From Bremia lactucae (taxonomy: Eukaryota; Oomycota; Peronosporomycetes; Peronosporales; Peronosporaceae): a stretch of 33,974 nucleotides of DNA. The position numbers and the translations under genes are program-made. Below the pieces are notes generated by a model. It saw only the letters and a program-made list of their open reading frames with translations, was not told the origin of the DNA and did not search any database. Where the stretch lies: the NCBI RefSeq assembly GCF_004359215.1, contig NC_090611.1, forward strand, positions 529,845 to 563,818, written 5' to 3'. This document shows, in pieces, positions 1-10,199 of this stretch (positions within the stretch are counted from its first letter, which is position 1; every line of letters begins with the position of its first letter).

Positions 1-2
1 CG

Positions 3-690
3 TAATATCTGGAATATCAGAGAGTCTGCGGATAGAGGTGATGTTCGTTTGGAACGGAAGCTTCGCTTCGATTTCGCTAAGCTTAAGGCCAAAGGCCAGT
101 TACGTTCGGCATTTATGCCACAAAACGAAGAAAGGCCTAGCCGATATTTCAGTGCTTCGGTTGACCGTACAACCATGGATCGAAGCCGCACTGAGGCTAT
201 AGATCCACCTAATCCCACGTTTAGTGGTGGGAAGCGTCGTTTGACGCGAGTTGACCCTGAGCTTGGCGCTCAAAACGTCAACGGCGTATGGGCAATCTTG
301 CCGAAGAGGTACATCGAACTCCCAAGAGCTTTCAGAAGAGGGGCACCCTAGCCACTTCACCAGATACTGGTATTGACCCTCACGACGACGTCGCTTTATA
401 AGTTTCTCCACATGAAACTGAAGGTTCCCCAGCGCACCAAACAGCGCGGGAGGGGGCCGAAATTTCGGCGGAAGCATTTGATGCTCTACGGCACGAGGTG
501 CAACTTCTTCGTGAGGTCCTTGCTCGGGTCGAGAGCTCTTTTGAGGCGGTTAGGGACCGTCTTTAAACTCTGGAGCGTCAGCAGCCTCGTTTAAAGGGCC
601 AGCTGGACATCCTGGTGAGGATGCAGTAATCTGCGGCACGACCGCCTGTCTCGGCGCAAGCGCCTTCAGGTCCACGTGGGAAAGGTCCCT
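3..690 (+). pseudogene. Antisense ORF at the 3' end of element A (family 1), degraded
   Basis: Plus-strand frame opposite the chromodomain and integrase linker of A. The frame is open from base 3 to 351 and includes NIWNIRESAD, KLRFDFAKLKAKGQLRSAF and GKRRLTRVDPELGAQ. After changes of frame it resumes at about 466-690 as a heptad-rich stretch (EISAEAFDA ... VQLLREVLARVESSFEAVR) with TAA codons where B has, or coding sense suggests, CAA. The B copy (23590-24476, minus) is homologous and also carries the coiled coil. It could be a shadow frame of the sense gene. What argues otherwise is the coiled-coil pattern and the continuation past the sense stop codon. Confidence 0.4.
100..549 (-). pseudogene. 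Chromodomain tail of element A integrase
   Basis: An open frame from 477 down to 100 carries a chromodomain at about 270-416: FHVEKLIKRRRREGQYQYLV, then KWLG and SSWEFDVPLRQDCPY. The motif Y-LVKW-G-----SSWE is the classic chromo fold signature. In chromoviruses this domain is the C-terminal part of integrase and steers insertion to modified chromatin. A frameshift separates it from the preceding linker. About 55 further residues follow before the stop; the B copy is more degraded. An antisense reading frame covers the same bases. Confidence 0.85.
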
Positions 691-1989
691 ATATGGCTTA
701 AGCAGGCCAACGTAGAGCACTGGGTGTGTACGCAGCTTGCTAGGAAGGTTTGACGTATAAAGCGAGGCCCTTCTCTGCCACGACCATAAATGGTCCAATA
801 AAGCACGGGCGCAATTTGGTCTTGAAGACCGCGGAAACCAAGTTGGTAGGTAGGTTATTAGCGTTTAGTAAAACTCGGTCTCCGAATATAAGGGAATTAA
901 TACGGCTTCTGCCTTTGGCATCTGCTTGTTCTTTTGTTTGTCTTGGCTATCAGCCATCGTATCCCTTACATGTCTTAACACACTAAATGGCGTCGCGGGA
1001 AACTCGCTTGCTTGTTTCCGAACGGTAACAGGGCTGATATTAGCAAGCCTATCGGCCAATTATCCCCCACCAAGCCCTGAACCACGCAGTGGTATCGTTA
1101 ATGGAACGCGCGAGTGGGTAAGACCGTTTACATAGAACAGAGTATAGCCTGTAGAGGCATGAACAGCGTTATTTAACTTAAACTTCACCACTGGGAGCAT
1201 TGAGCTCCAGCGCTTTGGTGTCTGGGCACACACGCTGCGTAAATCGTATTCAATGGCGCGATTGACACGTTCAGTTTGACCATCAGTCTGCGGATGGTCC
1301 GCAGTGGACATATCTAATCTGGTGCCAAGCCCTCGGAAAATTGATTTCCAGAATTTACCCGTGAAACAGGGGTCCCGATCAGAGACAATTGCCACTGGCA
1401 AACCATGTCGAAACACGCGCGATCGATAAACAGCTTAGCTGTACCATCTCCATCAATGGAATCTGGCACGGCCGTTAAGTGAGCCATTTTGCTCAATCGG
1501 TCGGCAAAGACCACTACGCCGGAGTTATCGGCTGAAGTTTTCGGTAGACCGAAAACGAAATCGATACCAATGGACTCCCAGCAACCTTTGGGGACGGGAA
1601 GGCTCGCCAGTGGCGCAGCAGCATGCGCCGAGGATTTTACAGGTTGGCATAGTTCGCATGTGCGAACATATGTGCTGACCCATTTATAAAGTTTGGGCCA
1701 CCAATAACTCTTGCTTATAAAGCCGTAGGTCTTTTCTCTACCGAGATGACCACCAAGGATAGTATCGTGTGCCTCAAAGAGAATTCGGTACATCAAATCC
1801 TCATCATGAGGAACAACGACACGCGGAGGGTCCGCGCTGTCTGTGCAATAAAGCAACAGGTCGGTATCGATAGAAAATCGATGTAACCTTGCACGCAAAC
1901 GTGCCGGCAATTTGATACCTGAATCAGAGTTCTTTAAAGCTCGTAGCAGAGCTACACACTGTTCATCCTTGGCGTAAGCCGAACGGATT
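550..1989 (-). pseudogene. Integrase of element A
   Basis: Integrase inserts the DNA copy. It starts with the H-H-C-C zinc domain at about 1660-1800 (HDTILGGHLGREK ... CELCQ). The core follows, with the first catalytic Asp in GIDFVFGLP and, after a frameshift near 1400, the second in VSDRDPCFTG and the Glu in HPQTDGQTERVNR (1060-1416). All three D,D,E residues can therefore be read, in two frames. The C-terminal module (550-1059) contains DTMADSQDKQK and LRTHPVLYVGLLKPY. That module is typical of chromoviruses and leads into the chromodomain at 100-477. Confidence 0.88.
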
Positions 1990-3489
1990 AATTCAGAAAT
2001 AGGCGACAAGATAGTCATTAAATGAGAGAACTCATTATCCGGTCTGCGTGATAACGCATCAGCCAAAGCGTTCTGTTTGCCAGACTTATACTTCACCTCG
2101 AAGTTGTATTCGGCGAAAAAGGAGAGCAAACAGGCCAAAATGCGTGAGAGATGGGGGGACATAGTCGCAGTGCGTAGCGACGCGTGATCTGTATATTTCA
2201 CAAGCGGCTTAGAGCCTACCAGATGAACTCGGATTTGACAGGAGCATACTTTATTGCAAGTAATTTTTCGTAGTGAAATGGGTAGTTAATTTCCGCAGCT
2301 TTAAGCTGTCTAGACTCGAACGCAATAACACGTTCATGCCCATCAACATCTGTTTGTAACAGAGCACTGCCAATGGCAAAATCTGATGCGTCACAGACGA
2401 CACTGAAAGGCCAATTTGGATTTAGCAGTGCCAGAATCGGGGCACGGATAAGACTATCCTTAACTGCTCGAAACGCATAATTTTCGGTGCTAGTCCAGCA
2501 CCATTCTGTATCCTATTTAAGGAGATTAGATAATGACCTAGCCATATCAGCGTAATTTTCGCTATATTTTGTAAATAATTTGCGAGACCCAACCACTTAC
2601 GCAAATCCTTTTTGTTTTTTAGGAACCGGCCAATCTTCTATGGCTTTTACTTAGCGGGATCCGCTCTAAGGCCTCGCTTTCCAATGAAGCATGCTAAAAA
2701 AGTATTTCGTCTGCGCCAAAAATGCATTTAGATGCATTGGCACACAATTTATTTGTGAGCATACACTCGAGCACTGCTCGCAAATAGTCCAAATGGGTTT
2801 CCATATCCGACCGACCCTGCGCCGCACGACTATGGACAGAAATGTCATCGAAATAAGTCTGTGCATAACCTCGATGAGGGCGGAAAAGTTGCGTCACTAG
2901 ACGATTAAATGTTGCCGGGTGGTTGGAAAGCCCTTTTTGTGGCATAACCAACCACTCCCATAACATACCGCTTGGGAGGGCTGTAAGCGGGATAACGCTA
3001 GCTCGCATGAGCAATTATTAGTAACCATCGACTTAGTCCAGTGCACTGTACATTGTACATCCCACCATATTGTTCTGAAGAACATCCTTTCTAGGAATGG
3101 GGGTTTGTGCTTGTGTAGTGACAGCATTAAGCTTATTATAAGCATGTACAATGCGCCATTTACCACTTGGTTTTTTTACATAAAAGTCGGTGTCAAATGA
3201 GGAGATTTGCTCTCTCGTACCATTCCAGCCTCGTGCTTAGCCCGGAAGAAATCGGCGATGAAATCACACTGCTCCCTTGGTAAAGGCCATTGTGTCTTGT
3301 GACACAGTATTTGGTTCCCGGAACCAAGTCAATTTCATGATGAACAACTCTATCCGGAGGTAAAACAGATGGTGGATTATTACATACCACATTTTGGGAT
3401 TCCTCAACCAAGTTTTAAAATGGACCCGTAGGATCTTTAAGGATCGATGATCCATTTCACGCACTAAGTGCAGCTTTTGTGTCATCCAG
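1990..3489 (-). pseudogene. Reverse transcriptase and RNase H of element A
   Basis: Copies element RNA into DNA. The N-terminal RT region (about 3190-3411) holds VHHEIDLVPGTKYCVTR, the usual gypsy RT entry motif, before a frameshift. The palm with the catalytic block YFDD lies at about 2844-2855 in an open stretch 2694-3014, followed by VHSRAAQG. The thumb/connection (WLGLANYLQ) follows near 2580. The RNase H start (DASDFAIGSALLQTDVDG) lies at about 2340-2400, with TDHASLRTAT near 2180 and a C-terminal LADALSR at about 2050. The YFDD block is intact, but at least five frame changes and stops separate the pieces. Confidence 0.85.
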
Positions 3490-4255
3490 GACAGCCTCGT
3501 CTTGAAGTGACGATGAGCTTAACTCAATTGTTGGTCGAATGACCACCATCTCAGATTAGTCGCCAGCCTTTAAGGCTTGGCCGCACTCATCAATAGACAT
3601 TTCGTCTAGCTCTAAAAGAGGATGGTAACGAAGGGATTGCCGCAAGGCTAACTTATCCTCAATGTTACCGGTTACACCATTAACAAGCGTATGTAATTGC
3701 TCACTCGTGTCACTTTGTGAGGGTGTACACGCTTCATGTCCATCCTGTCTTGGAGTGGAGACAATAAGCCTCTTAGAGGCCGGACCTTGACGTCGCCGGA
3801 GGGATTCCTAGCCTATATTGGTTCTATACAGGACATGGTGTCTAATTTGACATCCGACAAGGATTTAGGTAACTCAACGTCCTTATCCAACGAACGTTTA
3901 CGTGTCGCTTCGCATGCATTAGGAGGGTTTGACCCAAAATACCCAGGCGAACCGTCAATAGTGTCACTATTGACACTCATCATGGTGCCACCTCGGCAGA
4001 ACATTCTCGGTGGACTTGGACTTGCCACTCCACGTATCTCAGGGATATTGCACCCTTGATGGTTCAGACTTAGGCTAATTATTCTTTCAGCATTCAGTGA
4101 ATCGTTATTACAACGAGTGTCACTCGACGGAGTACGTGCAGTTTCACTTCTTTCTACTGAGTCGGGCTCAAAATTATTGTTCTTAACATTTGAGAGTTTA
4201 TTAACTCAGACATGCCAATGTCTAGAACACTGACAGACTTATTCAATGATCCGCA
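3490..4255 (-). pseudogene. Protease-RT linker of element A
   Basis: The linker between protease and reverse transcriptase, matching the longer open frame in B (20197-20930). The clearest piece is about 3813-4028, with SNPPNACEATRKRSLDK and LSDVKLDTMSCIEPI. It has no domain I recognise. It is acidic and polar, and family 2 has a linker in the same position. Frames change several times. Confidence 0.6.
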
Positions 4256-4714
4256 TCAATAGCGCTTTTGTTGCCTAGCAAAGGTGGGTTGATGACTCTC
4301 CAAAACTTTGCTAGGAAAATTGCGCGTGGCGCCTAAGGTCTTAGACATCCAATCAATCCATGGCTCATGGTGTTCTAACCAGGCCATACCAAGGATGAGA
4401 TCATATCTCGAATCCATATCAAGGACGAGACAGCGTTCCATACTGTCAAAGTCCAGAAACTTTATACCTAAGCTCAATGGAACTTTGAAAACAGTGACAC
4501 GAGTTCCATACGCTAAGCGAACAGTGATTGTATCACCTTCATGCGCTTTAAGCGCCTCAACGTACTATTGACTTCTTTCAAGGGAGAGGCGTCGAGCATA
4601 ATTGCAAGACGCTCCTGAGTCAATTAAAATTGACCATGGCTTATCAAAGCCCTTTACAGTCGCTTGAGCGACTAGCAAGCTAGGCTTGAACTCTTGCCCC
4701 GTGCCATTAAGCAC
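4256..4714 (-). pseudogene. Retropepsin-like protease of element A
   Basis: The aspartic protease that cuts the Gag-Pol polyprotein. The active-site motif ILIDSGASCNY is readable at about 4600-4635, with the catalytic Asp in DSGA. The second half (about 4256-4477) carries DLILGMAWLEHHEPWIDW, the ILG-type hydrophobic strand typical of gypsy proteases. The two halves are in different frames, with a stop near 4565. The frame runs directly from the Gag tail, as in fused gag-pro arrangements. Assignment is firm; activity is unlikely. Confidence 0.8.
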
Positions 4715-6003
4715 CGAGCTAATTGGGGCTAGGTTCTGTTTATTCTCACCTCCTAGAGGTTCAACAGAGCCTACGTATTCCCCAGTAGGGCTCCCTGCAC
4801 CTACTGGGTATCGACTTTTCCGCACCGTACCAGATTTTCGGTATAGATCGGAGTTGGAGCTCTTTCGAGCTTTACCCGAATTTCGTAGAGGGCAGGCCGG
4901 GCGTAAATGTTTCGTGCTTCCGCACGTATAACATCTACGGGTGGGCTTATGCTGTTCCACAGCTTATAGAGCCTCTTCTCCTTCCTCAACGAGGCTTAGA
5001 TCCATGGGTTCCGCTCTATTAGACGGAACCCATGTGCTCGAAGAGCTTGTTCGGTAAACAGGCGTGCTAACGCGAGCAGACTAAAAGTCGAACTCGGCGC
5101 GTAGCGCTATGGCAACTAGACCACATGAAATGCTCTTCTTGCTTAGCAATCGCCAGGATTGGCGATTGCATCAACCTTGCTTAATTTTCTTAAAGGAACG
5201 CTGACAATCAGCGTTCCATGACCACTTTACATTTTTCTTCAACAAAGAAGAAAGATGATCTGTCGTTTCAATATAAATTGCGTGAGTACTTGTGCAGGTA
5301 CGCCGCTAAGCCTGCCTCTTTGAAAGCAGCAGGATGGTATCGGAATAATTCCGTCCGGGCAACGCCCTCATTGAGACCCCCCATAAAAACTTTTACGACA
5401 ATTGCTTTTTGCACCGGGCCTTATTGCATAGGTGCAATGAGACTTCTCAACTCCTGGACAAAGTCCCCTAGCGTTTGTTCACCCTGTTGAGTCGCTAGGA
5501 GCCGTGCTCGCATGCAGAAAGCCTGATCAGGCGGTGCAAACATGCTGGCCATTTGCTGTTTCAGCGAATCTCATGAGGTAAAAGCGTCATTTATGGACGT
5601 ACTGCACGGAAGTACCCACTTCATGGCTCTACCTTCAAGTCTGGAAATGGCCATAGCCACCTTTTGCCGTTCTGTTAAGAAGAAGGTGGAATTAATGGAC
5701 ATTTCCATCTCCTTAATCTAAAAAGGAAGATTTTTTCCCTCTCTTCTCTCAAATGTCTTCACATTTACAGCTCGAGGGCGAGCTCTCGGCTCTGAGTCAG
5801 GTACAGAGATGTACCGGGTTGGCATAGATGCCGCTAAGTGGTCCTGTACCTGACCATTCATGGAGGCTTCGTATTGCATGTAGGCTTCAAGCCCTGCATG
5901 CAGGACATCTGGTCCCCAGGAGATAATGTTCAAGCCCACATAAAGTTTTGAGCTTGTCATAAGCGGTGCGTTGCGCTTCTGACAGTTCGGTAACCTCTTC
6001 CAT
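4715..6003 (-). pseudogene. gag: gag of element A (frameshifted)
   Basis: Gag forms the virus-like particle that packages the element RNA. A start codon at 6003-6001 opens [12 protein letters not shown], which matches the start of the B gag, where the ATG is replaced by GTG. The N-terminal part is open to about 5718, then shifts frame. The capsid region (about 5440-5715) is recognisable only across several frames by comparison with B. A zinc knuckle CYTCGSTKHLRPAC (C-x2-C-x4-H-x4-C) is intact at about 4892-4933, followed by a basic and serine-rich tail. The gene lies 61 bases downstream of the LTR end, as expected for a gypsy gag. The knuckle can still be read but no full-length Gag can be made. 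Confidence 0.8.
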
Positions 6004-6045
6004 TTTCGTGAGTATTTAGTCTTGTAAAGACTCAGGCGTACATTG

Positions 6046-6061
6046 ACTACGAGTGCTACCA
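6046..6061 (-). other. Primer binding site of element A
   Basis: Minus-strand TGGTAGCACTCGTAGT begins two bases after the LTR end. TGG pairs with a tRNA CCA tail. The first eight bases TGGTAGCA also begin the primer binding sites of families 2 and 3. They would fit an initiator-methionine-type tRNA ending TGCTACCA; the tRNA identity is inferred. Confidence 0.65.
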
Positions 6062-6063
6062 GG

Positions 6064-6545
6064 TGTAGCGCAGCTACCTCGCTCCTAAAGTCAGAGAAGG
6101 ACTTTCAGACTCAGAGAGTGACGTAGTTCTATTGAACTAATGGGTTTAACAACATAGGGAGCCGTAAAAGCTATAAAAGCTTATGGAATCCTAGTTCAAG
6201 GGATTCAGAGGTTCGTGGAACCAAGTGGCAACTAGTGCCCATGAGGATATACCGTAGAAAGGCTTCTTTCTCTTACAGATCAATGTGCAAGCCTTAAAAA
6301 GGCACTTAACGCTTTAAGGTCAAAACGGAAACTGCACTTTACTTAATTATTTAAATCTGAAAACCTTACCCTAGCTAATTTATAATAGATTTTGGCCGCC
6401 AGATATAAATCTGGCGGCGACCACATTTGTCCCCACAATAAATGGGATTTACGTTACTATTTCAGAAATTAGATAAAAGGGTATTATGCCCATAAAGTAA
6501 ATGTACCACAACAACGGTTCTCCAATTGATGTGTGCCCCATTACA
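6064..6545 (-). repeat. 5' LTR of element A
   Basis: About 482 bp, starting TGTAATGGGGCACACATC and ending GCTGCGCTACA on the minus strand, i.e. TG...CA ends. It matches the LTR of element B (17867-18351) along its length with scattered differences. It is followed directly by a primer binding site. The right edge is sharp because the sequence beyond 6545 is a different LTR family. Confidence 0.85.
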
Positions 6546-6954
6546 GCAGTACAAGTCCACTTCGCACTGCCTCAGTGCGAGTGGTACCTCACGCCACTTC
6601 ACGTAAACTAGTACGTGCAGAGGAAGACTCTCTTTGAAACACTTGCTTTAAAGAGGGTTAAAAGAAAATGTATTTGATATAATAAAATTCTTAAGTTTCT
6701 ATCTATTTAGTACTAACTTAATTATAAACTAATACAAATCATGTGATAAAGTATTATATTTCTCTCTCTTTGCGCGCGTCCAGCGTTGACTGGACCGCAG
6801 AGATAGTTGATATAATGGTCTATATCTACCAATGAATAAGGTTTTAGAATATTGCCATGTAAAGTAATATTCTCCAAATATTATCTACCTTTTAAATAAT
6901 ATATTAATTAACAACTTAAAGTGTCAATTTCATGTTACGATACACACCGATACA
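6546..6954 (-). repeat. 3' LTR of element C, truncated by element A
   Basis: Starts TGTATCGGTGTGTATCG at 6954 on the minus strand and aligns with the C 5' LTR and the D LTR (29673-30113), including the segment CGCGCGCAAAGAGAG and the block around TGGACCGCAG. It stops abruptly at 6546, about 30 bases before the LTR end seen in D, where element A begins. The remaining end should lie left of the window. Confidence 0.8.
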
Positions 6955-6967
6955 TCACCCCTCCCTT
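6955..6967 (-). other. Polypurine tract of element C
   Basis: Minus-strand AAGGGAGGGGTGA sits immediately before the LTR start, where plus-strand DNA synthesis is primed. Family 3 has AAGGGAGTGGATAG in the same place (16239-16252). Its presence supports reading 6546-6954 as a true 3' LTR of the element to its right. Confidence 0.7.
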
Positions 6968-7073
6968 AAGTTATAATCACTCTGACTGTCATTGGATAGA
7001 GTGGTCACTATAAGACCACTTTATTAATAAAACGCTGTTGATTGGTCAGAACCATCATTTTTAATTTTATCGC

Positions 7074-7860
7074 ATGGTTAACAAGTCCATGCGGTGTGCG
7101 AATAGTGAGGCGCCTACGGCTGCGGTTCTTGTAGCCACGGGTGACGCATTATTGTCTCTTGCGGCAGACGTTCCATCGGCCGTGGAATCGTCTTCTCCCG
7201 CAACTCTAAATGTTGTGGGTGCACGTGGTGGGTCACCACGTGAATGCGACTCCTCTTTGGAGGTCGACTGTGAGTGCGAGTCGGACGAAGACTCGGCGAG
7301 AACAGAACAGTCGCCTGATCATCGTCAGGCGGCTGACCATGAGCCTTCGAATGAGGGGGCTCATTCGGGTAGACGTGGTGGTAGCATTTGCTACAGCATT
7401 TTCGATTCCGACGATCAGGATGACTCCTAATCGCCAGCACCGTCTCGCGTGCCGTCACCCGCACATATTTATGTGCGTGGTGATGACGATGGCGTAAGCC
7501 ATCGCAATAAAAGTTCTTGTGGTACTCCTGCTCCAGTGGATACCACTCAGGGGATCGGAGACACTAAAATTTCTCGTCTTGCCCTGTAATCAATAACTTG
7601 TCTGGAGAGACTACTCCTCACAATAAATATCTCCTATTTATTGCGACAAAGCTACATGGTCTTGAACCCAGCGCGAAGAACTTTCGCGCTGAGGAATGTT
7701 TTTATCTCGATGCTTTTTTAAGCATCGATGGTTTAGTGGCAACAACAAGTGAGATAATGTCTCGCTGATGCAAGCCTGGAGCGCGTTCATTCGCAATGTC
7801 AAAGACATTGGACGCGAAGCCTGGCTTCAAGGTCTTAACGCGATTCGCGTTGTAAGGTGA
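7074..7860 (+). pseudogene. Antisense ORF in the 3' region of element C
   Basis: Plus-strand frame beginning with ATG at 7074, 120 bases inside the 3' LTR of the minus-strand element C. It encodes an alanine/serine-rich start, then a strongly acidic stretch (LEVDCECESDEDS) to a TAA at 7428-7430. The same frame continues to TAA at 7587. It resumes one frame over at 7589-7768 (NKYLLFIATKLHGLEPSAKN, FYLDAFLSIDGLVATTSEIM) and then at 7765-7860 (QAWSAFIRNVKDIGREAWL). A related stretch (SLSGEATPHNKYY) is found inside element B at about 19960-20010. I recognise no domain. It is either an accessory antisense gene of family 2, now broken, or captured sequence. Confidence 0.45.
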
Positions 7861-7994
7861 CCCTGTCCTTGTTGTGTTGACAACACGAAGCGAGTAAATG
7901 GGGATGTCTATGCCCTTTCTTCACCCTGGGGGAGGGCTCGCATCTCTATCGAGGTGCGCGTTGCGATTTACGTTTCGCAATCTATTTACAAGCG

Positions 7995-9070
7995 TCAGGG
8001 GCGCGTGCTTTCCGATGGACTTCGATCCATCGGATGGGTCTCGTCATACTGACGGACGAGGTCCGCAACGTTAGCAACCAGCTGGGAACGAGGCTCCCAG
8101 CTTTCATGGGAAGGTGGATAACCGCGCCAGCGAACCAGATAACTCGTTAGCTGTCCCTTTACATCACGGTGGTATTGAATACGTTCCACAAGGAAACGCT
8201 GACCACCGTGGGAATCCACCAATGGTTGTGGCAGAGGTTCGAAAATTAGATCCCATCCATATGTCGGATCTAGAGTCGAAAATCGACAAACTCGATCACT
8301 TCCTCCATGATATGGAGAAGGGACTTGATCACGAGCGCGGTAAGCATCGCTCGTTGGAGCAGACAGTGCAGGCTCACTATATCGAACGGTTAAAAGACCG
8401 TTCGAAGAGTGCGTACTCCATGTTGGAGTACGGACGGAAATATCACGCTCTTCGTGATGAGCTATCTTCGCTCATCGCGGTTTCGAGGATCTTCGGACGC
8501 GGCATGAGAATCTCCAGATTCAACATTAAAATCTGGTTCGTGACCACATGAATCTTTAAGGGGTTCTTGAAAAGGGTGGTCATATCCGTCCTCGGAAGAA
8601 ACCGCGTACTGATGGTACGGGCGGAGCCACCAACGTAATCCAACGTAAAACGTAGGATGCGTTCGCATCGTACGTGACAATCCTATTGTGTACGCATTGC
8701 CTCTGCGATGCAGTACACGGAAAGGCCCAATGAACTTAGTAGCTTACTGCTACCCACATTAGTGACTACACGCTTAGGTAAGTTTACCGTAGAGTAAAAC
8801 TAGGTGTTTGATTTTAAATGAAAGAACATTTGCTATTCCATCTTTGTCTGCGTTCCGTTTCTGACGGTCCACTGCTTATATACTGATTCTCGAGCCAGCA
8901 GAAATTCCTCTGCTAACTCATTTGTTTTGTCTTTTTTAGTGCGCTTTGTGCGCACCGCCATGAGATCGCTCTCATTTTCGATGCCGATTGCTTCGACATA
9001 GACGTCATTCGCGTCGTTGGTAACTTCGACGGGTGATGAGCATGAATCCAGAAATGGCTTTGCTCGTCAA
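7995..9070 (-). pseudogene. Integrase C-terminus and chromodomain of element C
   Basis: The chromodomain is open at 7995-8222: [36 protein letters not shown]. Upstream, 8443-8680 carries MRTHPTFYVGL and RPYHQYAVSSEDG, the end of the integrase C-terminal module plus an acidic linker. Bases 8890-9065 match the D region that encodes AEEFLLTRES and precedes the C-terminal module. The integrase core and zinc finger are absent: near 9070 the sequence jumps to RNase H. The linker and part of the chromodomain are covered on the other strand by a coiled-coil frame (8024-8551). Confidence 0.8.
8024..8551 (+). pseudogene. Antisense coiled-coil ORF, copy in element C
   Basis: Plus-strand frame opposite the chromodomain and linker. 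It is open at 8114-8551, and homology with D extends back to about 8024 through a TAG at about 8070. It encodes NPPMVVAEVRKLDPIHMSDL, then a long charged helix (KIDKLDHFLHDMEKGLDHER, RSLEQTVQAHYIERLKDRSK, YGRKYHALRDELSS) with heptad-like leucines, and diverges from D after about 8480. The residues agree closely with the D copy at 24476-25192, although the two elements have diverged. See the finding for how to separate true coding from a shadow frame. Confidence 0.45.
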
Positions 9071-10199
9071 GGAGTTCCTTGTCATGCTCTGGGTAATTGC
9101 GTTCAGCTGGTTGCAGCTGACGCGATTCGTAACAGACGACGCGGAGCTCGTCGTCTGTATCGTATTGCATTAATGCACAGCCGATTGCGAAATCGCTGGC
9201 GTCACAGAAAACATGGAATGAGCTGTCTTGATCAGCAATCGCCAAGATGAGCGATTGCATCAAGCTTTGCTTGATACATGCAAAAGAACGCTGACAATCA
9301 GCGTTCCATAACCATTTCTCGTCTTTTTTCAAGAGACGAGAGTGATGAATTGTAATCTCGGCATAATTGCATGAGTACTTGTGCAAGTACGCCGCTAGCC
9401 AAGGAACTTTCTAAGCCCCTTGACATCGACTGGAACTGGTTAGTCGGTAATTGCCTTGATCTTTTTGGGATAAGGGTGCACGCCGTGTTTTCCGACGATG
9501 CACCCAAGAAGTGGTATTTCGCTTGCAGCGAATATACACTTCTTGAGATTTGCGTACAACTTATGCTTTCGCATAAGTGTAAGAACCTGACGAACGTAAG
9601 TTTTATGAACTTTCACATCCGTCTTTTCGTCCATGGCCCGGCTATGGACGAATACATCGTCAAATAACTCGGTGCGAATTCTCACACCGGTCTCAACAGA
9701 TTCGTTACGCATCTGTTGAATGTTGCAGGGGCGTTACTAAGCCCCTGTGGCATTACTAGCCATTCCCAGAGCATCCCACGGGGGATGCTCACTGCTGTTT
9801 ACGGGATGTCCCGTTCACGCATAAGGATCTGGTAAAATCCATCCATCAGATCCATAGACGAAAAGATGGTACTCTTAGACTACCATCTATGATTACGTCT
9901 TCTCTAGGTATCAGCGTTTGAGCCGTTACCGTTGCAGCATTCAGTTTAGTGAATACGTGCACTATCTGCCACCCTCCTGTGGCCTTTCGCAAACAGAAGA
10001 TCGGAGAGCTATGTAGGGAGGTTGACTTCCTTACATGGCCCGCTTTTAATCGATCGATAAAGAACTTATCGATCGCAAGTACTTGTTCACGAGGCAGTGG
10101 CCACTGCTTCATGACACAGTACTTTGAGCCCGTTTTGAGCTCGATCTCATGTCGAGTGCCTTTATCCTTAGGCAGCTGGCATGAAACTTTTTCAGGAAA
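9071..10199 (-). pseudogene. Reverse transcriptase and start of RNase H of element C
   Basis: RT N-terminal piece at 9846-10112: MKQWPLPREQVLAIDKFF, KATGGWQIVHVFTKLNAATV. The middle is broken. The palm piece at 9440-9712 has TELFDDVFVHSRAMDE, keeping the two catalytic aspartates in an L-F-D-D block, then KLYANLKKCIFAASEIPLLG. The thumb and RNase H start (8913-9386 frame) contain FHVFCDASDFAIGCALMQYD and PAERNYPEHDKELLDE, after which homology ends at the internal deletion near 9070. The fragment order is normal for a gypsy pol. Confidence 0.83.

Larger units (their letters stand above)
1..6545 (-). mobile_element. Element A: Ty3/gypsy chromovirus (family 1), 3' end outside window
   Basis: A minus-strand LTR retrotransposon. 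Reading from 6545 leftwards it has a 5' LTR (TGTAATGG...GCTACA), a primer binding site, gag with a CCHC knuckle, protease, reverse transcriptase/RNase H, integrase with zinc finger, and a chromodomain. The same order and much of the same sequence recur in inverted orientation at 17867-24236 (element B), and the correspondence runs to base 1, so A continues beyond the window and its 3' LTR is not visible. The 5' end abuts a broken family-2 LTR at 6546, so A inserted into the 3' LTR of element C. Many frameshifts and stops break the coding region, so it is a degenerate copy. Confidence 0.9.

Noticed and set aside
5218..5490. 90-residue plus-strand frame in element A
   Set aside because: It is the antisense of the gag capsid region; no partner frame in element B.
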